Positions 17,844 through 25,117 of a stretch of 38,610 nt of DNA are shown here, in pieces. The notes below the pieces were generated by a model. It did not search any database and had not been told where the DNA came from. It saw nothing but the letters and a program-made list of their open reading frames with translations. The stretch's first letter is position 1; each line of letters begins with the position of its first letter. Source of the DNA: Osedax symbiont Rs2 (GTDB lineage Bacteria; Pseudomonadota; Gammaproteobacteria; Pseudomonadales; Balneatricaceae); the NCBI GenBank assembly GCA_000416315.1, contig ASZI01000234.1, positions 1 to 38,610 of the forward strand, in the 5' to 3' direction. The position numbers were made by a program, and so were the translations under genes.

Positions 17844-17873
17844 AGCAGTTGTTGTCGATCGCAAACAACTGCT
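17844..17873. terminator. Hairpin downstream of mltA
   Basis: AGCAGTTGTT (17844-17853) and AACAACTGCT (17864-17873) form ten perfect pairs around a ten-base loop. It lies about 75 bases past the mltA stop on the minus strand, but no T run follows. It may act with Rho or as an mRNA 3' stabiliser rather than as an intrinsic terminator. Confidence 0.4.
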
Positions 17874-17949
17874 GTAGCAGTTTCATCAATAGCAGCAGAT
17901 TCAGAGGAGTCGGCTGCTAACTTGAAAAAATTATCGTTGTAGTAAAGAT

Positions 17950-19089
17950 CTATAACTTGGGTAACAATATATAGATCGATCCCTGTTGTTTCATGCCACC
18001 GGCAAGTATTTGGGCGCGCTCACCGCGACCGAAAAAAATATCTGCGCGGATAGGCCCATTGATAGCACCGCCAGTATCTTGGGCAAAAACCAATCGCTGG
18101 TAGGGGAGAGTGCTGTCAGGTAATTGAGTACTGAGCCATAGAGGGCTACCTAAGGGAATGATGTTTCTGTCGACTGCCACTGAGCGCTCAGGCGTAAGTG
18201 GCACGTTCAATGAACCGCGTGGGCCCTGTTCGGTGTCCAGACGTAAATTAAAAAAAATGTAGCTGGGGTTTTTGTTCTTCAACTGCGTAGCTTTATTTGG
18301 ATTGGCTGTTAGCCAGGCTTTGATTGACTGCAGAGAAATATTTTCTTTGCTAATTTGTTGCATGTTAACCAGGTCTCTACCTATGGCCCGGTAGGGGTGG
18401 CCATTTTGCTCCGCATAACTTACACCGACCACAGACCCATCGCTCATCTGCACTAAGCCGGATCCTTGAATATGCAGGAAAAAGGCGTCATCACTGCTAT
18501 CCACCCAAAGCAATTCATTTCCAGCCAGAGGGCGATTGGGGCCATCGATCTCTGCCCGAGAGTAATAGGCGAGAGTCTGGCCCAAGTGAACTCTACCGCG
18601 GGCGCGACTGTCTTTAACTTTTAGGAAATTGGCACTGGCAGCTAGTTTAATTAAGTTGTCCGGCTTTTTGTACAGCGGGTAGTTAAATCGCGGGGTTTTT
18701 AAATAACTGCCCTGTAATAAAGGTTCGTAGTACCCCGTTATCATGCCAGTTTTACTGCTGTTATTACCGACCATCTTATGTGGCTGAAAATATTTTTGGA
18801 AAAAGAGTTTAATCTGTACTGAATCGTCAGCTGCCAGTGACTGCGCTTGTTGGCAGATGGTTTTCCAGCTGGCGCGGTTGTCTTTTAATTTTGGGCATTG
18901 CAATAGCAGGGGTGGAAGTAGTTGGCGGTGATCATCTTGCTGCCAGCCATCTAACTTACTCCAATTTACAGCTGTAGAAATACCGGGTTTGGCAGCGCAG
19001 CCAATCAGTGTGCTCAAGGCGATAAAAGTAAATATTTTTCCCAGTGTTGATAAGCTACTAGTGTTCTTAGGTTTCGCTTGATTTTTCAT
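17950..19089 (-). CDS. mltA: Membrane-bound lytic murein transglycosylase A
   Basis: Outer-membrane lipoprotein that cleaves peptidoglycan glycan strands with formation of 1,6-anhydroMurNAc ends. It has 379 residues, close to the E. coli enzyme. A lipobox STLIGC puts the lipidated Cys at 31. The MltA domain shows TGYYEPLLQGS, FLHIQGSGLV, GHPYRAIGRDL and SVAVDRNIIPLGSPLW. The C-terminal 3D region AQDTGGAINGPIRAD contains the catalytic Asp, about D338, followed by GMKQQGSIYILLP. It is a single-gene unit; the upstream gap to 19200 shows no other gene. Confidence 0.95.
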   Translation of the reverse strand: MKNQAKPKNTSSLSTLGKIFTFIALSTLIGCAAKPGISTAVNWSKLDGWQQDDHRQLLPPLLLQCPKLKDNRASWKTICQQAQSLAADDSVQIKLFFQKYFQPHKMVGNNSSKTGMITGYYEPLLQGSYLKTPRFNYPLYKKPDNLIKLAASANFLKVKDSRARGRVHLGQTLAYYSRAEIDGPNRPLAGNELLWVDSSDDAFFLHIQGSGLVQMSDGSVVGVSYAEQNGHPYRAIGRDLVNMQQISKENISLQSIKAWLTANPNKATQLKNKNPSYIFFNLRLDTEQGPRGSLNVPLTPERSVAVDRNIIPLGSPLWLSTQLPDSTLPYQRLVFAQDTGGAINGPIRADIFFGRGERAQILAGGMKQQGSIYILLPKL

Positions 19090-19199
19090 GGCTTATTGAC
19101 CAAACATCCGCATTATTTCGAAAGGCCAATACTATAGCAAAGAGCATTCGCTGGCCAAACAGTTATCAGTTTTTCCCAATGACACAGCGCATTAGCGGG

Positions 19200-19240
19200 C
19201 AAAAAAAATCACTTATGCGAGCGGAACCCGATAAGTGATT
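19200..19240 (-). terminator. Strong intrinsic terminator of the TetR/RND/LolA-like/barrel operon
   Basis: Read on the minus strand, AATCACTTAT pairs with ATAAGTGATT (plus coordinates 19231-19240 and 19207-19216) in ten perfect pairs, immediately followed by a run of eight T. It starts 16 bases after the stop codon of the barrel gene. Confidence 0.9.
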
Positions 19241-19256
19241 ATTTATATAACTTCAG

Positions 19257-20456
19257 TTAGAAATATCGGTCAAAAATCACCTTGACGTAATCGTCCTTGG
19301 TAAAGTTACTGACTAGGTCATCTTTGTCATCTGCAGAGAAAATCCTGGCACGCAGCGTCGCTTTCCAGTTTTCTCCGATGCGACGATCCGCTTCGATGGA
19401 AAAGCTATTGCTATTGAAATCCAGGTCATGAATAACCCCGACCAATAACGATGAACTCTGAGTATCATTAAGGGCAAGTCGAGCGCCTAGGCCTATGTCA
19501 TTTTGCAACAGGGCGCTGGCTTTTTTTCCCCTTTGATCATAGCCGTACTCCATCAGTATTCCCAAATCTGCAGCGGACTCTTGAATGCCGTAGTAAGTGT
19601 ATTCAAAACCCATCTGACTGGCGAAGTAGTTATCGCTTGGATTGTCCTGATAAATGACTTCACTTTTTAACAGCCAATTATCGATGGTCGCCTGGGCATC
19701 GATGCCCACTTGTTCCATCTGTTGGTAATTGGCCTTGAGCACATCAGTACCGTCTTTGGAAATCACTTGATATTGTGGGGCGCGATTGGTGCCTTTGTAC
19801 CAGTGCAGTCCCACATCATACAAGTCAAACGAATGGCTCCAACGCGCGGCGACATCGACATGTTTTTTGCCTTTGCTTGACTGATAACTAGTAGAGTCTG
19901 CATCGACCACTAATGATGATCTAAAACGACCATCGTTACCCACGTAAGTTTGTTCGCGAAATCCAGGTAACACAAACAGATCGACTATACCCCAGTCTCG
20001 GACCAAGGATAAGTTGAGCATAGGTTGCCCCAACTTTTCACCTTTAGACAAGCCCTCGACAGTGTCGCTCTGGTTGATAACATCAACTAAGTTTTGATAT
20101 TCAGTGACACCCCAGAAGACTTTTCTAAAACCAGTGCGCACTTCCCAGTCGTCTGCTAAGTGTACCCAGCTCAACTCGCGGATATCCGCATGGCTACGCT
20201 TAGAGTCCCTTTGGTCAACACGAAAGAAAGGTTTGAAGGTCAGGTTGTCACTGGCGTCATTCCACTCCCAGTAGAATTCCGGTTCCAGTGCAACCGAAAT
20301 ATTACTGCTATAGTCCTGGTTAGCGAACTGTCCCTGCTGTGCAAACAGGCTAACTTCGGTGCTGATCTTAGCGGTCGCTTCAAAAAATAGCTCATTGGCA
20401 GCCAAGGGCTGAGTTAACAGCCCCGCGCCAATCGCTATCCATGCGATTTTGTTCAT
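19257..20456 (-). CDS. Predicted outer-membrane beta-barrel protein
   Basis: A 399-residue exported protein. The signal peptide spans residues 1-20 (AWIAIGAGLLTQPLAA), followed by alternating hydrophobic/polar strands rich in Trp, Tyr and Phe, and the last residue is Phe (FDRYF), the usual insertion signal of outer-membrane barrels. Stretches such as WEVRTGFRKVFWGVTEYQNLVDVINQSD resemble porin-like DUF1302-type proteins seen with RND/LolA-like partners, but I cannot confirm a family. It begins one base after the stop of the LolA-like gene and is the last gene of the operon. The role as the outer-membrane partner of the RND system is inferred from position. Confidence 0.75.
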   Translation of the reverse strand: MNKIAWIAIGAGLLTQPLAANELFFEATAKISTEVSLFAQQGQFANQDYSSNISVALEPEFYWEWNDASDNLTFKPFFRVDQRDSKRSHADIRELSWVHLADDWEVRTGFRKVFWGVTEYQNLVDVINQSDTVEGLSKGEKLGQPMLNLSLVRDWGIVDLFVLPGFREQTYVGNDGRFRSSLVVDADSTSYQSSKGKKHVDVAARWSHSFDLYDVGLHWYKGTNRAPQYQVISKDGTDVLKANYQQMEQVGIDAQATIDNWLLKSEVIYQDNPSDNYFASQMGFEYTYYGIQESAADLGILMEYGYDQRGKKASALLQNDIGLGARLALNDTQSSSLLVGVIHDLDFNSNSFSIEADRRIGENWKATLRARIFSADDKDDLVSNFTKDDYVKVIFDRYF

Positions 20457-20457
20457 C

Positions 20458-21255
20458 CTAACGAGCCCGTTTTAGAGTGTTTTTGTTAAAGTCTGATTCA
20501 GTTAAACCGTTGCCAAAACGATAGTCAAGCCACTGCAGATCAGTACTTTTCTTTGATTGGTGATTGATCATTTTCATTGTACTAGCGCGCCAATATTTAC
20601 CTTTGTACTGTTGGTAATCCAAACTAGTTAAGGTTTTTAACAAACTGTTTTTACGGTCGTAAAAATCAACTTTGATCATCCGGTACTCGGCTTTGTCAAT
20701 CCAGACAACGCGCTTGGTGTAACCGGAATTTTTATCGGTAGGGTACTGTTCAACAACAAAACATTGACCTAAATCGCATGCTTGATCTTCGATGTACTTG
20801 TAGCTGTACTTCGCAATTTCGAAAGACGCTAAGTCTTCGAACGAAAATTCAGAACCCATGAAAGGTCCTGACTTGTTTCTTGATGCGATACGCTTGACGC
20901 GTTTCAAAGCTGGCAAATACAACCATTGATCGTCGGCGCCCTGAGTGTGAGAGAAACTCAAAAAGGCGGTGCCTTTGACATCTCTTGGCCGGTCAAAGAT
21001 ACTTAAGCTCTTGTCGCCATCATCGGCAACCTCTAATACTTTCATGCGTATTTCGCGAACACTCTCCTGTCCTTGCTTGTTACGCAATACCATCTTCATG
21101 GATGCAAGCATGTCGACCCAACCGTTATCACGAACAACAACTTGTTTTGAGATCGTTAAACCTTTTTCTTCAGGTGTTTCAGCAAGTGCAGAGTTTGCGC
21201 TCAAAGTCAGAACTGAAGCTGCAATTAAAGTACTCGTTAGTGTTTTAAATTTCAT
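20458..21255 (-). CDS. Outer membrane lipoprotein-sorting (LolA-like) periplasmic protein
   Basis: A 265-residue exported protein with a signal peptide at residues 1-25 (SANSALA-E). The mature part has features of the LolA-like family annotated as outer membrane lipoprotein-sorting protein: QWLYLPALKRVKRIASRNKSGPFMGSEFSFEDL, then the WIDKAEYRMIKVDFYDR segment and the closing LQWLDYRFGNGLTESDF. These half-barrels bind acylated or hydrophobic cargo. Cysteines in EDQACDLGQCF may pair. The start codon overlaps the RND stop (ATGA at 21252-21255), indicating translational coupling. True LolA is shorter and lies elsewhere in genomes, so this is a paralogous carrier. Confidence 0.87.
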   Translation of the reverse strand: MKFKTLTSTLIAASVLTLSANSALAETPEEKGLTISKQVVVRDNGWVDMLASMKMVLRNKQGQESVREIRMKVLEVADDGDKSLSIFDRPRDVKGTAFLSFSHTQGADDQWLYLPALKRVKRIASRNKSGPFMGSEFSFEDLASFEIAKYSYKYIEDQACDLGQCFVVEQYPTDKNSGYTKRVVWIDKAEYRMIKVDFYDRKNSLLKTLTSLDYQQYKGKYWRASTMKMINHQSKKSTDLQWLDYRFGNGLTESDFNKNTLKRAR

Positions 21256-23624
21256 TTTGCGTTTCCTTTAGCAAAAGCAAGGTTGGAGTCGTCAACAATT
21301 GGGTTGTTTATGTTTATGTTGTTGGCTTTTTGCTCTTTCTTTTCTTTTCTGCCATCGAGCATCATCAATAGTGGTGGCAGGAAGATAAAGTCTACGATCA
21401 GTGCAACACTGATAGTAATTGCTGTTAATAATCCCATATCACCGTTTAGCTTGAAAGTTGATTGTGCCAATACCATAAATCCTGCAACTAGTACTAAAGT
21501 AGTGATCCAAAGGGCGCGTCCGACACTGCTAAATGCGTACCTAACGGCCTCTTCACTGCTCTTATTGTACTTGTCTCTGGCGTGCTTGTACTTAGTTAAG
21601 AAGTGAACTGTGTCGTCCACGACGATACCCAAAGTCATACCGGCAACAACTGACAGCGCCAGACCGACTTGCCCATCGATGAAGTACCAGAGCCCAAACC
21701 CAAGTGATGCGGGAATAAGGTTAGGCAGTAAACTAATCACACCGTAGCGGACCGATTTTAAGGCAACTGCCAACAGTATTGATATTAATATCAAAGCGGC
21801 GGTTGTGCCAATCAGCATGCTATTGATATTGCGTTGACCTATGTGCGCAAACATTAAAGTAGGACTGGCGATATCAATTTTGTACTCTGGCGCATTTTCT
21901 GCAAACCATTGGTACATATTGGTTTCTATGGCAATTTGCTCACTTGAACTCAAGTTCTTAAAAGTGCCGATGATACGGGTTGAAGATTTATCAACGTTCA
22001 ATTGGTTGTTTAAATCCAGTCCGTAGGGTAATGACATTTCATAGAGCAGCAAGTACTGCGCCGAAAGGTCACGCTCTTGCGGAAGACGGTAATATTCCTC
22101 ATTATCAGCGTGCATGTTCTTGTTAAGACGCTTTAATACATCGGAAATCGTGCTGACGTGATCTGTCTCGGGCAGTGCCCGCATCCATTCACTGAAATCA
22201 CCGACGGCCTTTAAGAATTTAGGATCATTGATGCCGCTGCTGTTTTTACTATCAACTGAAACTTCTATCAGTGATAGACCCGACAGGTTAGCTTCCATGA
22301 AGTCGGTGGCTTTTCTGAAGTCGACTGTAGTGTCAAAGTATTCAACGAAGTTATCGTCCAGTTTGTTCTGCGGCAAAAATGCAGCGATGGCAATGATGAC
22401 AACGGCGGTTACCGGTAACAAAGCTTTACGCTTGGCGATAACAAAGTCTGCAAATTTTTCCATCATGCCGTGGTTATCAGCAGTCGCTTTACCAGGTCTG
22501 ACCGGTAGTATCATCAGCAGCGCTGGGAATACCGTGATGGAGAAGACAAAGGCCAGCATTACCCCGATAGCGACCATGTTACCTAAGTCGCGAAAGGGGG
22601 GTGAATCAGAAAAATTCATGCTCATAAAGCCGATAGCAGTAGTGACACTGGTCAGCAAGATTGGCTTGAAGTTAACACGTAAACTTTCCTGCAGTGCTTC
22701 TTTTTTGGCTTTGCCGTGACGCATTTCAAAGTAGTAGCTGGTCAGTATATGAATACAGTCGGCGACGGCTAAGGTCATAATCATCGTAGGAGCACTGACT
22801 GAGGGGCCGGTCAGATAGAAACCGAACCAGCCGACTGCGCCCATAGTGCCTGCAATACTGAATATAATCACGATTAGCGTCGCAAAAGTACCGCTGAAAC
22901 TGCGCAGTAGCAAAATCATAGTCAGTAGCACAATACCAAACATCGCCGGTACTAACGTAGAGCTGTCTGAAAGTGAAGTTTCGGAAAATGCAGTATTCAT
23001 CATTACCATGCCGGTTAACTGCACGTTAAAGTTGGGATACTGTTGCTCAAATGCCGCCTGGATAGCACGCACTTTAGAGGCCACTTCCGGTATTTCGGTA
23101 ATGGGATCTAAACCTGGCAGTTGCAGTGTGACATTGACAATAGAGACATGACCGGTCTTGGAAATAACTTTATTTAACAATAGAGGGTCAGAAGTGGCTA
23201 TCTGTTTGATTCTGGGCATATCGGCCGAAGTCAAAGTCTCTGGATCCAATACCAAATCTTCAACAATCAGATCGTCTTCCTCGGCGATTGTATGTTGAAA
23301 ATTAGATATTGAATCGACTCGGGTAGAGTAGGGAATCTGCCAGGACTCAGTGGTTAACCAGTGGATAGCGGTTAAATTTTCAGGGGTGAAAACATCGCCG
23401 TTTTTCGGTTCCAGAATGAAAACGGCATTATCGGATTTGCTATAGATTTCTTGCATGGCTTCGAAATCTGTTAGCTGTGGATTTTCGTCACTAAAGAAAA
23501 CTTTGTAGTCTCCTTTAAATACTAAGTTCTTTGCCCCGTACGCAGTGCCAAAAACCAGCACTATTGCCAGCAATAGTACAAGCCATGGCCTGTTGAGTGC
23601 AAAATTGTAAATGCGTTCTCTCAT
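21252..23624 (-). CDS. RND superfamily (MMPL-type) transporter
   Basis: Inner-membrane transporter of 790 residues with 12 predicted helices: helix 1 (about 13-31), a large periplasmic loop, helices 2-6 (about 225-375), helix 7 (about 400), a second periplasmic loop and helices 8-12 (about 635-760). The GDYKVFFSDENPQL segment after helix 1 is characteristic of the MMPL/HpnN-like group. Paired SSD-like repeats include VADCIHILTSYYFEMRHGK and VDDTVHFLTKYKHARDK, with the conserved aspartates of the proton relay. GGGAG precedes the ATG. No membrane-fusion protein or TolC gene is present, unlike tripartite drug pumps; the LolA-like and barrel genes take that place. Lipid-like cargo is inferred. 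Confidence 0.92.
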   Translation of the reverse strand: MRERIYNFALNRPWLVLLLAIVLVFGTAYGAKNLVFKGDYKVFFSDENPQLTDFEAMQEIYSKSDNAVFILEPKNGDVFTPENLTAIHWLTTESWQIPYSTRVDSISNFQHTIAEEDDLIVEDLVLDPETLTSADMPRIKQIATSDPLLLNKVISKTGHVSIVNVTLQLPGLDPITEIPEVASKVRAIQAAFEQQYPNFNVQLTGMVMMNTAFSETSLSDSSTLVPAMFGIVLLTMILLLRSFSGTFATLIVIIFSIAGTMGAVGWFGFYLTGPSVSAPTMIMTLAVADCIHILTSYYFEMRHGKAKKEALQESLRVNFKPILLTSVTTAIGFMSMNFSDSPPFRDLGNMVAIGVMLAFVFSITVFPALLMILPVRPGKATADNHGMMEKFADFVIAKRKALLPVTAVVIIAIAAFLPQNKLDDNFVEYFDTTVDFRKATDFMEANLSGLSLIEVSVDSKNSSGINDPKFLKAVGDFSEWMRALPETDHVSTISDVLKRLNKNMHADNEEYYRLPQERDLSAQYLLLYEMSLPYGLDLNNQLNVDKSSTRIIGTFKNLSSSEQIAIETNMYQWFAENAPEYKIDIASPTLMFAHIGQRNINSMLIGTTAALILISILLAVALKSVRYGVISLLPNLIPASLGFGLWYFIDGQVGLALSVVAGMTLGIVVDDTVHFLTKYKHARDKYNKSSEEAVRYAFSSVGRALWITTLVLVAGFMVLAQSTFKLNGDMGLLTAITISVALIVDFIFLPPLLMMLDGRKEKKEQKANNININNPIVDDSNLAFAKGNAK

Positions 23625-23725
23625 GTTAACTCCCTTTTTGTTAATTTTTTAATTTTGTTAGTGACAGCCTTATCCCGTCCAGACAGATCCTGGAAGCTCA
23701 GATAAAGTGTTTGAATTTGGTTGTG

Positions 23726-24478
23726 TTAGACGGTCATCTCAACACCAGCGGCATTAATGATGGCCATCTCTTTGGCGAATACTTCGGTCTTCATTCTCTG
23801 GATGGATGCCTTCCAGTCAAAATCTTGTGCCAGTGGTTTCCAGCGCATACCGTCGTGTAACAAGTTAATACTGTTAATCAATTCTCGCTCAACGTTTAAC
23901 TGGTTACGCAAACCACAGCCTGATTGTCCGCCCATTAAAAGAATCTGAGTACCAAAATCTATACTCCAACAGGAAAAGGCCAGTTGTTCGACGGCCATTC
24001 CCTCGGGGAGGACCAACTCATTGTTTTCCAGAGCGGACCTGAAAAGGTTGAAGATAGGGGTGATAATTTTCCCTTCTACGTGCTGGTGTTCTTGCATTCG
24101 CTTATCTGAAGCTTTTTCATGACAACCAGCGGTTTTAACGGTGACCGCCATCATGAAGTCATCCGGGTTCGCTTTTGCTTGCAATAGGGAGCCGACATGT
24201 ACAGCCAGGGCTTTTTCGCGACTAGTGCCTTCAAAGGATAGCGCCCTAACGTACAGCTCAGCTATCTGTGTCATGTGTCGGTGACACAATGCCATTAAAA
24301 TGTCTTCTTTACTGGTAAAATGGTTGTAGACAGTGCCTTTAGAGTAGGGCAGTTTCTTCACTAGCTTATCGATAGTCAGCCCTGCTTCCCCATCGGTTTT
24401 GATGATGTCTCTGGCACAATCAAGCATCTCTTGTTCGCGGGCATCTTTTTCTTCGGGACTGAATATTTTAGGGCTCAT
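23726..24478 (-). CDS. TetR family transcriptional regulator
   Basis: A regulator of 250 residues with an N-terminal helix-turn-helix (about residues 12-60; LTIDKLVKKLPYSKGTVYNHF is the HTH core) and an all-helical ligand-binding C-terminal domain. The frame is open up to 24631, but ATG 24478 (MSPKIFSPEEK) is chosen because the promoter and operators occupy the upstream stretch. The RND gene follows 101 bases downstream with no terminator between them, so it likely controls and shares a transcript with the RND/LolA-like/barrel genes. The ligand is unknown but probably hydrophobic given the operon. Confidence 0.88.
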   Translation of the reverse strand: MSPKIFSPEEKDAREQEMLDCARDIIKTDGEAGLTIDKLVKKLPYSKGTVYNHFTSKEDILMALCHRHMTQIAELYVRALSFEGTSREKALAVHVGSLLQAKANPDDFMMAVTVKTAGCHEKASDKRMQEHQHVEGKIITPIFNLFRSALENNELVLPEGMAVEQLAFSCWSIDFGTQILLMGGQSGCGLRNQLNVERELINSINLLHDGMRWKPLAQDFDWKASIQRMKTEVFAKEMAIINAAGVEMTV

Positions 24479-24535
24479 AGTTTCTTTTCTTGTTGGCTTT
24501 GATGGCTCTACAGTGAGAAGCCCAAACAGCTTATA

Positions 24536-24550
24536 TTGACGGTTCGTCAA
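24536..24550. promoter_or_regulatory. TetR operator O1 (overlaps transcription start)
   Basis: TTGACG-GTT-CGTCAA is a perfect inverted repeat of six-base arms around three bases. It overlaps the edge of the -10 element at 24550-24555 and the expected start site. It is the same motif as O2 and O3. Confidence 0.75.
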
Positions 24551-24578
24551 AGATAGGCCTGTATAAAACCATTGTAAA
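24550..24578 (-). promoter_or_regulatory. Candidate sigma-70 promoter for tetR operon
   Basis: On the minus strand TTTACA (24573-24578) and TATCTT (24550-24555) are 17 bases apart. Transcription would start around 24543, about 65 bases before the chosen ATG. The three operator copies lie on both sides of it. Confidence 0.65.
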
Positions 24579-24596
24579 GGCTTAAATGCTTTATTA

Positions 24597-24609
24597 TGAC
24601 GATACGTCA
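24597..24609. promoter_or_regulatory. TetR operator O2
   Basis: TGACG-ATA-CGTCA, a perfect inverted repeat, lies 19 bases upstream of the -35 element. Its centre is 60 bases from O1 and 21 bases (two helical turns) from O3. Confidence 0.72.
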
Positions 24610-24617
24610 CGTTATTG

Positions 24618-24630
24618 TGACGAAACGTCA
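24618..24630. promoter_or_regulatory. TetR operator O3
   Basis: TGACG-AAA-CGTCA, a perfect inverted repeat. It sits exactly 21 bases centre-to-centre from O2, on the same face of the helix. Confidence 0.72.
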
Positions 24631-25117
24631 TTTAACTGCCTCTGTAGATGCTTTTTGTTGCTAGCGCACAGCGAAGTTGTTTTGCTAGTTCGCTAATCTA
24701 ACTGGTTTGAGGTTGATTAGTAACTGCGCATAATTGTTACCTTTGGTCGCATTTTTGCACCGCTGCTGTTTTGCGCTCTACAGATTGACAGTGTATTGAG
24801 GATAAAGCTGCTAAGTGGGACAATTGAATCAGCAACTTAGCGGATGTGCATTGTCTTATGAGTATGCGCAAATGCACTTGGCGTAGATATGAGAAGTTTG
24901 AATCATCCGAGATATTCAAGAAGGCTGCAGGCAATAGGTCTGAGATGGGTATTTGCTTGGGCATCGCCTGGCGGGTTTTGCTAAGACAGTACATGCGAAC
25001 TGTAATACCGCTACTGCTTTCGAGGCCCATCAGCGCAACTTGAGGCCAGTTAAAAACACGTTCAGAGATAATCAATTGTAGTGCTTTTATTATTTGACTT
25101 AAATCGGATTAAAATAG
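24631..25117. other. 487-base spacer with no confident gene
   Basis: A stretch between the TetR operators and the kinase/phosphatase stop. It holds a 9-bp stem (CTGCTAAGT 24808-24816 with ACTTAGCGG 24835-24843, one G-U pair). It also holds a bulged CTAATC/GATTAG hairpin in the 24690-24720 stretch. A minus-strand open frame of 112 codons (24737-25075) starts at TTG without a ribosome binding site and matches no family I recognise. It may be a gene remnant or non-coding. Confidence 0.4.

Noticed and set aside
22228..22719. 163-codon plus-strand open frame inside the RND gene
   Set aside because: It is a shadow of the RND coding frame, with no ribosome binding site or family similarity.
24479..24631. 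N-terminal extension of the TetR protein to 24631
   Set aside because: The stretch contains the promoter and an operator, and the downstream ATG gives a standard TetR N-terminus.
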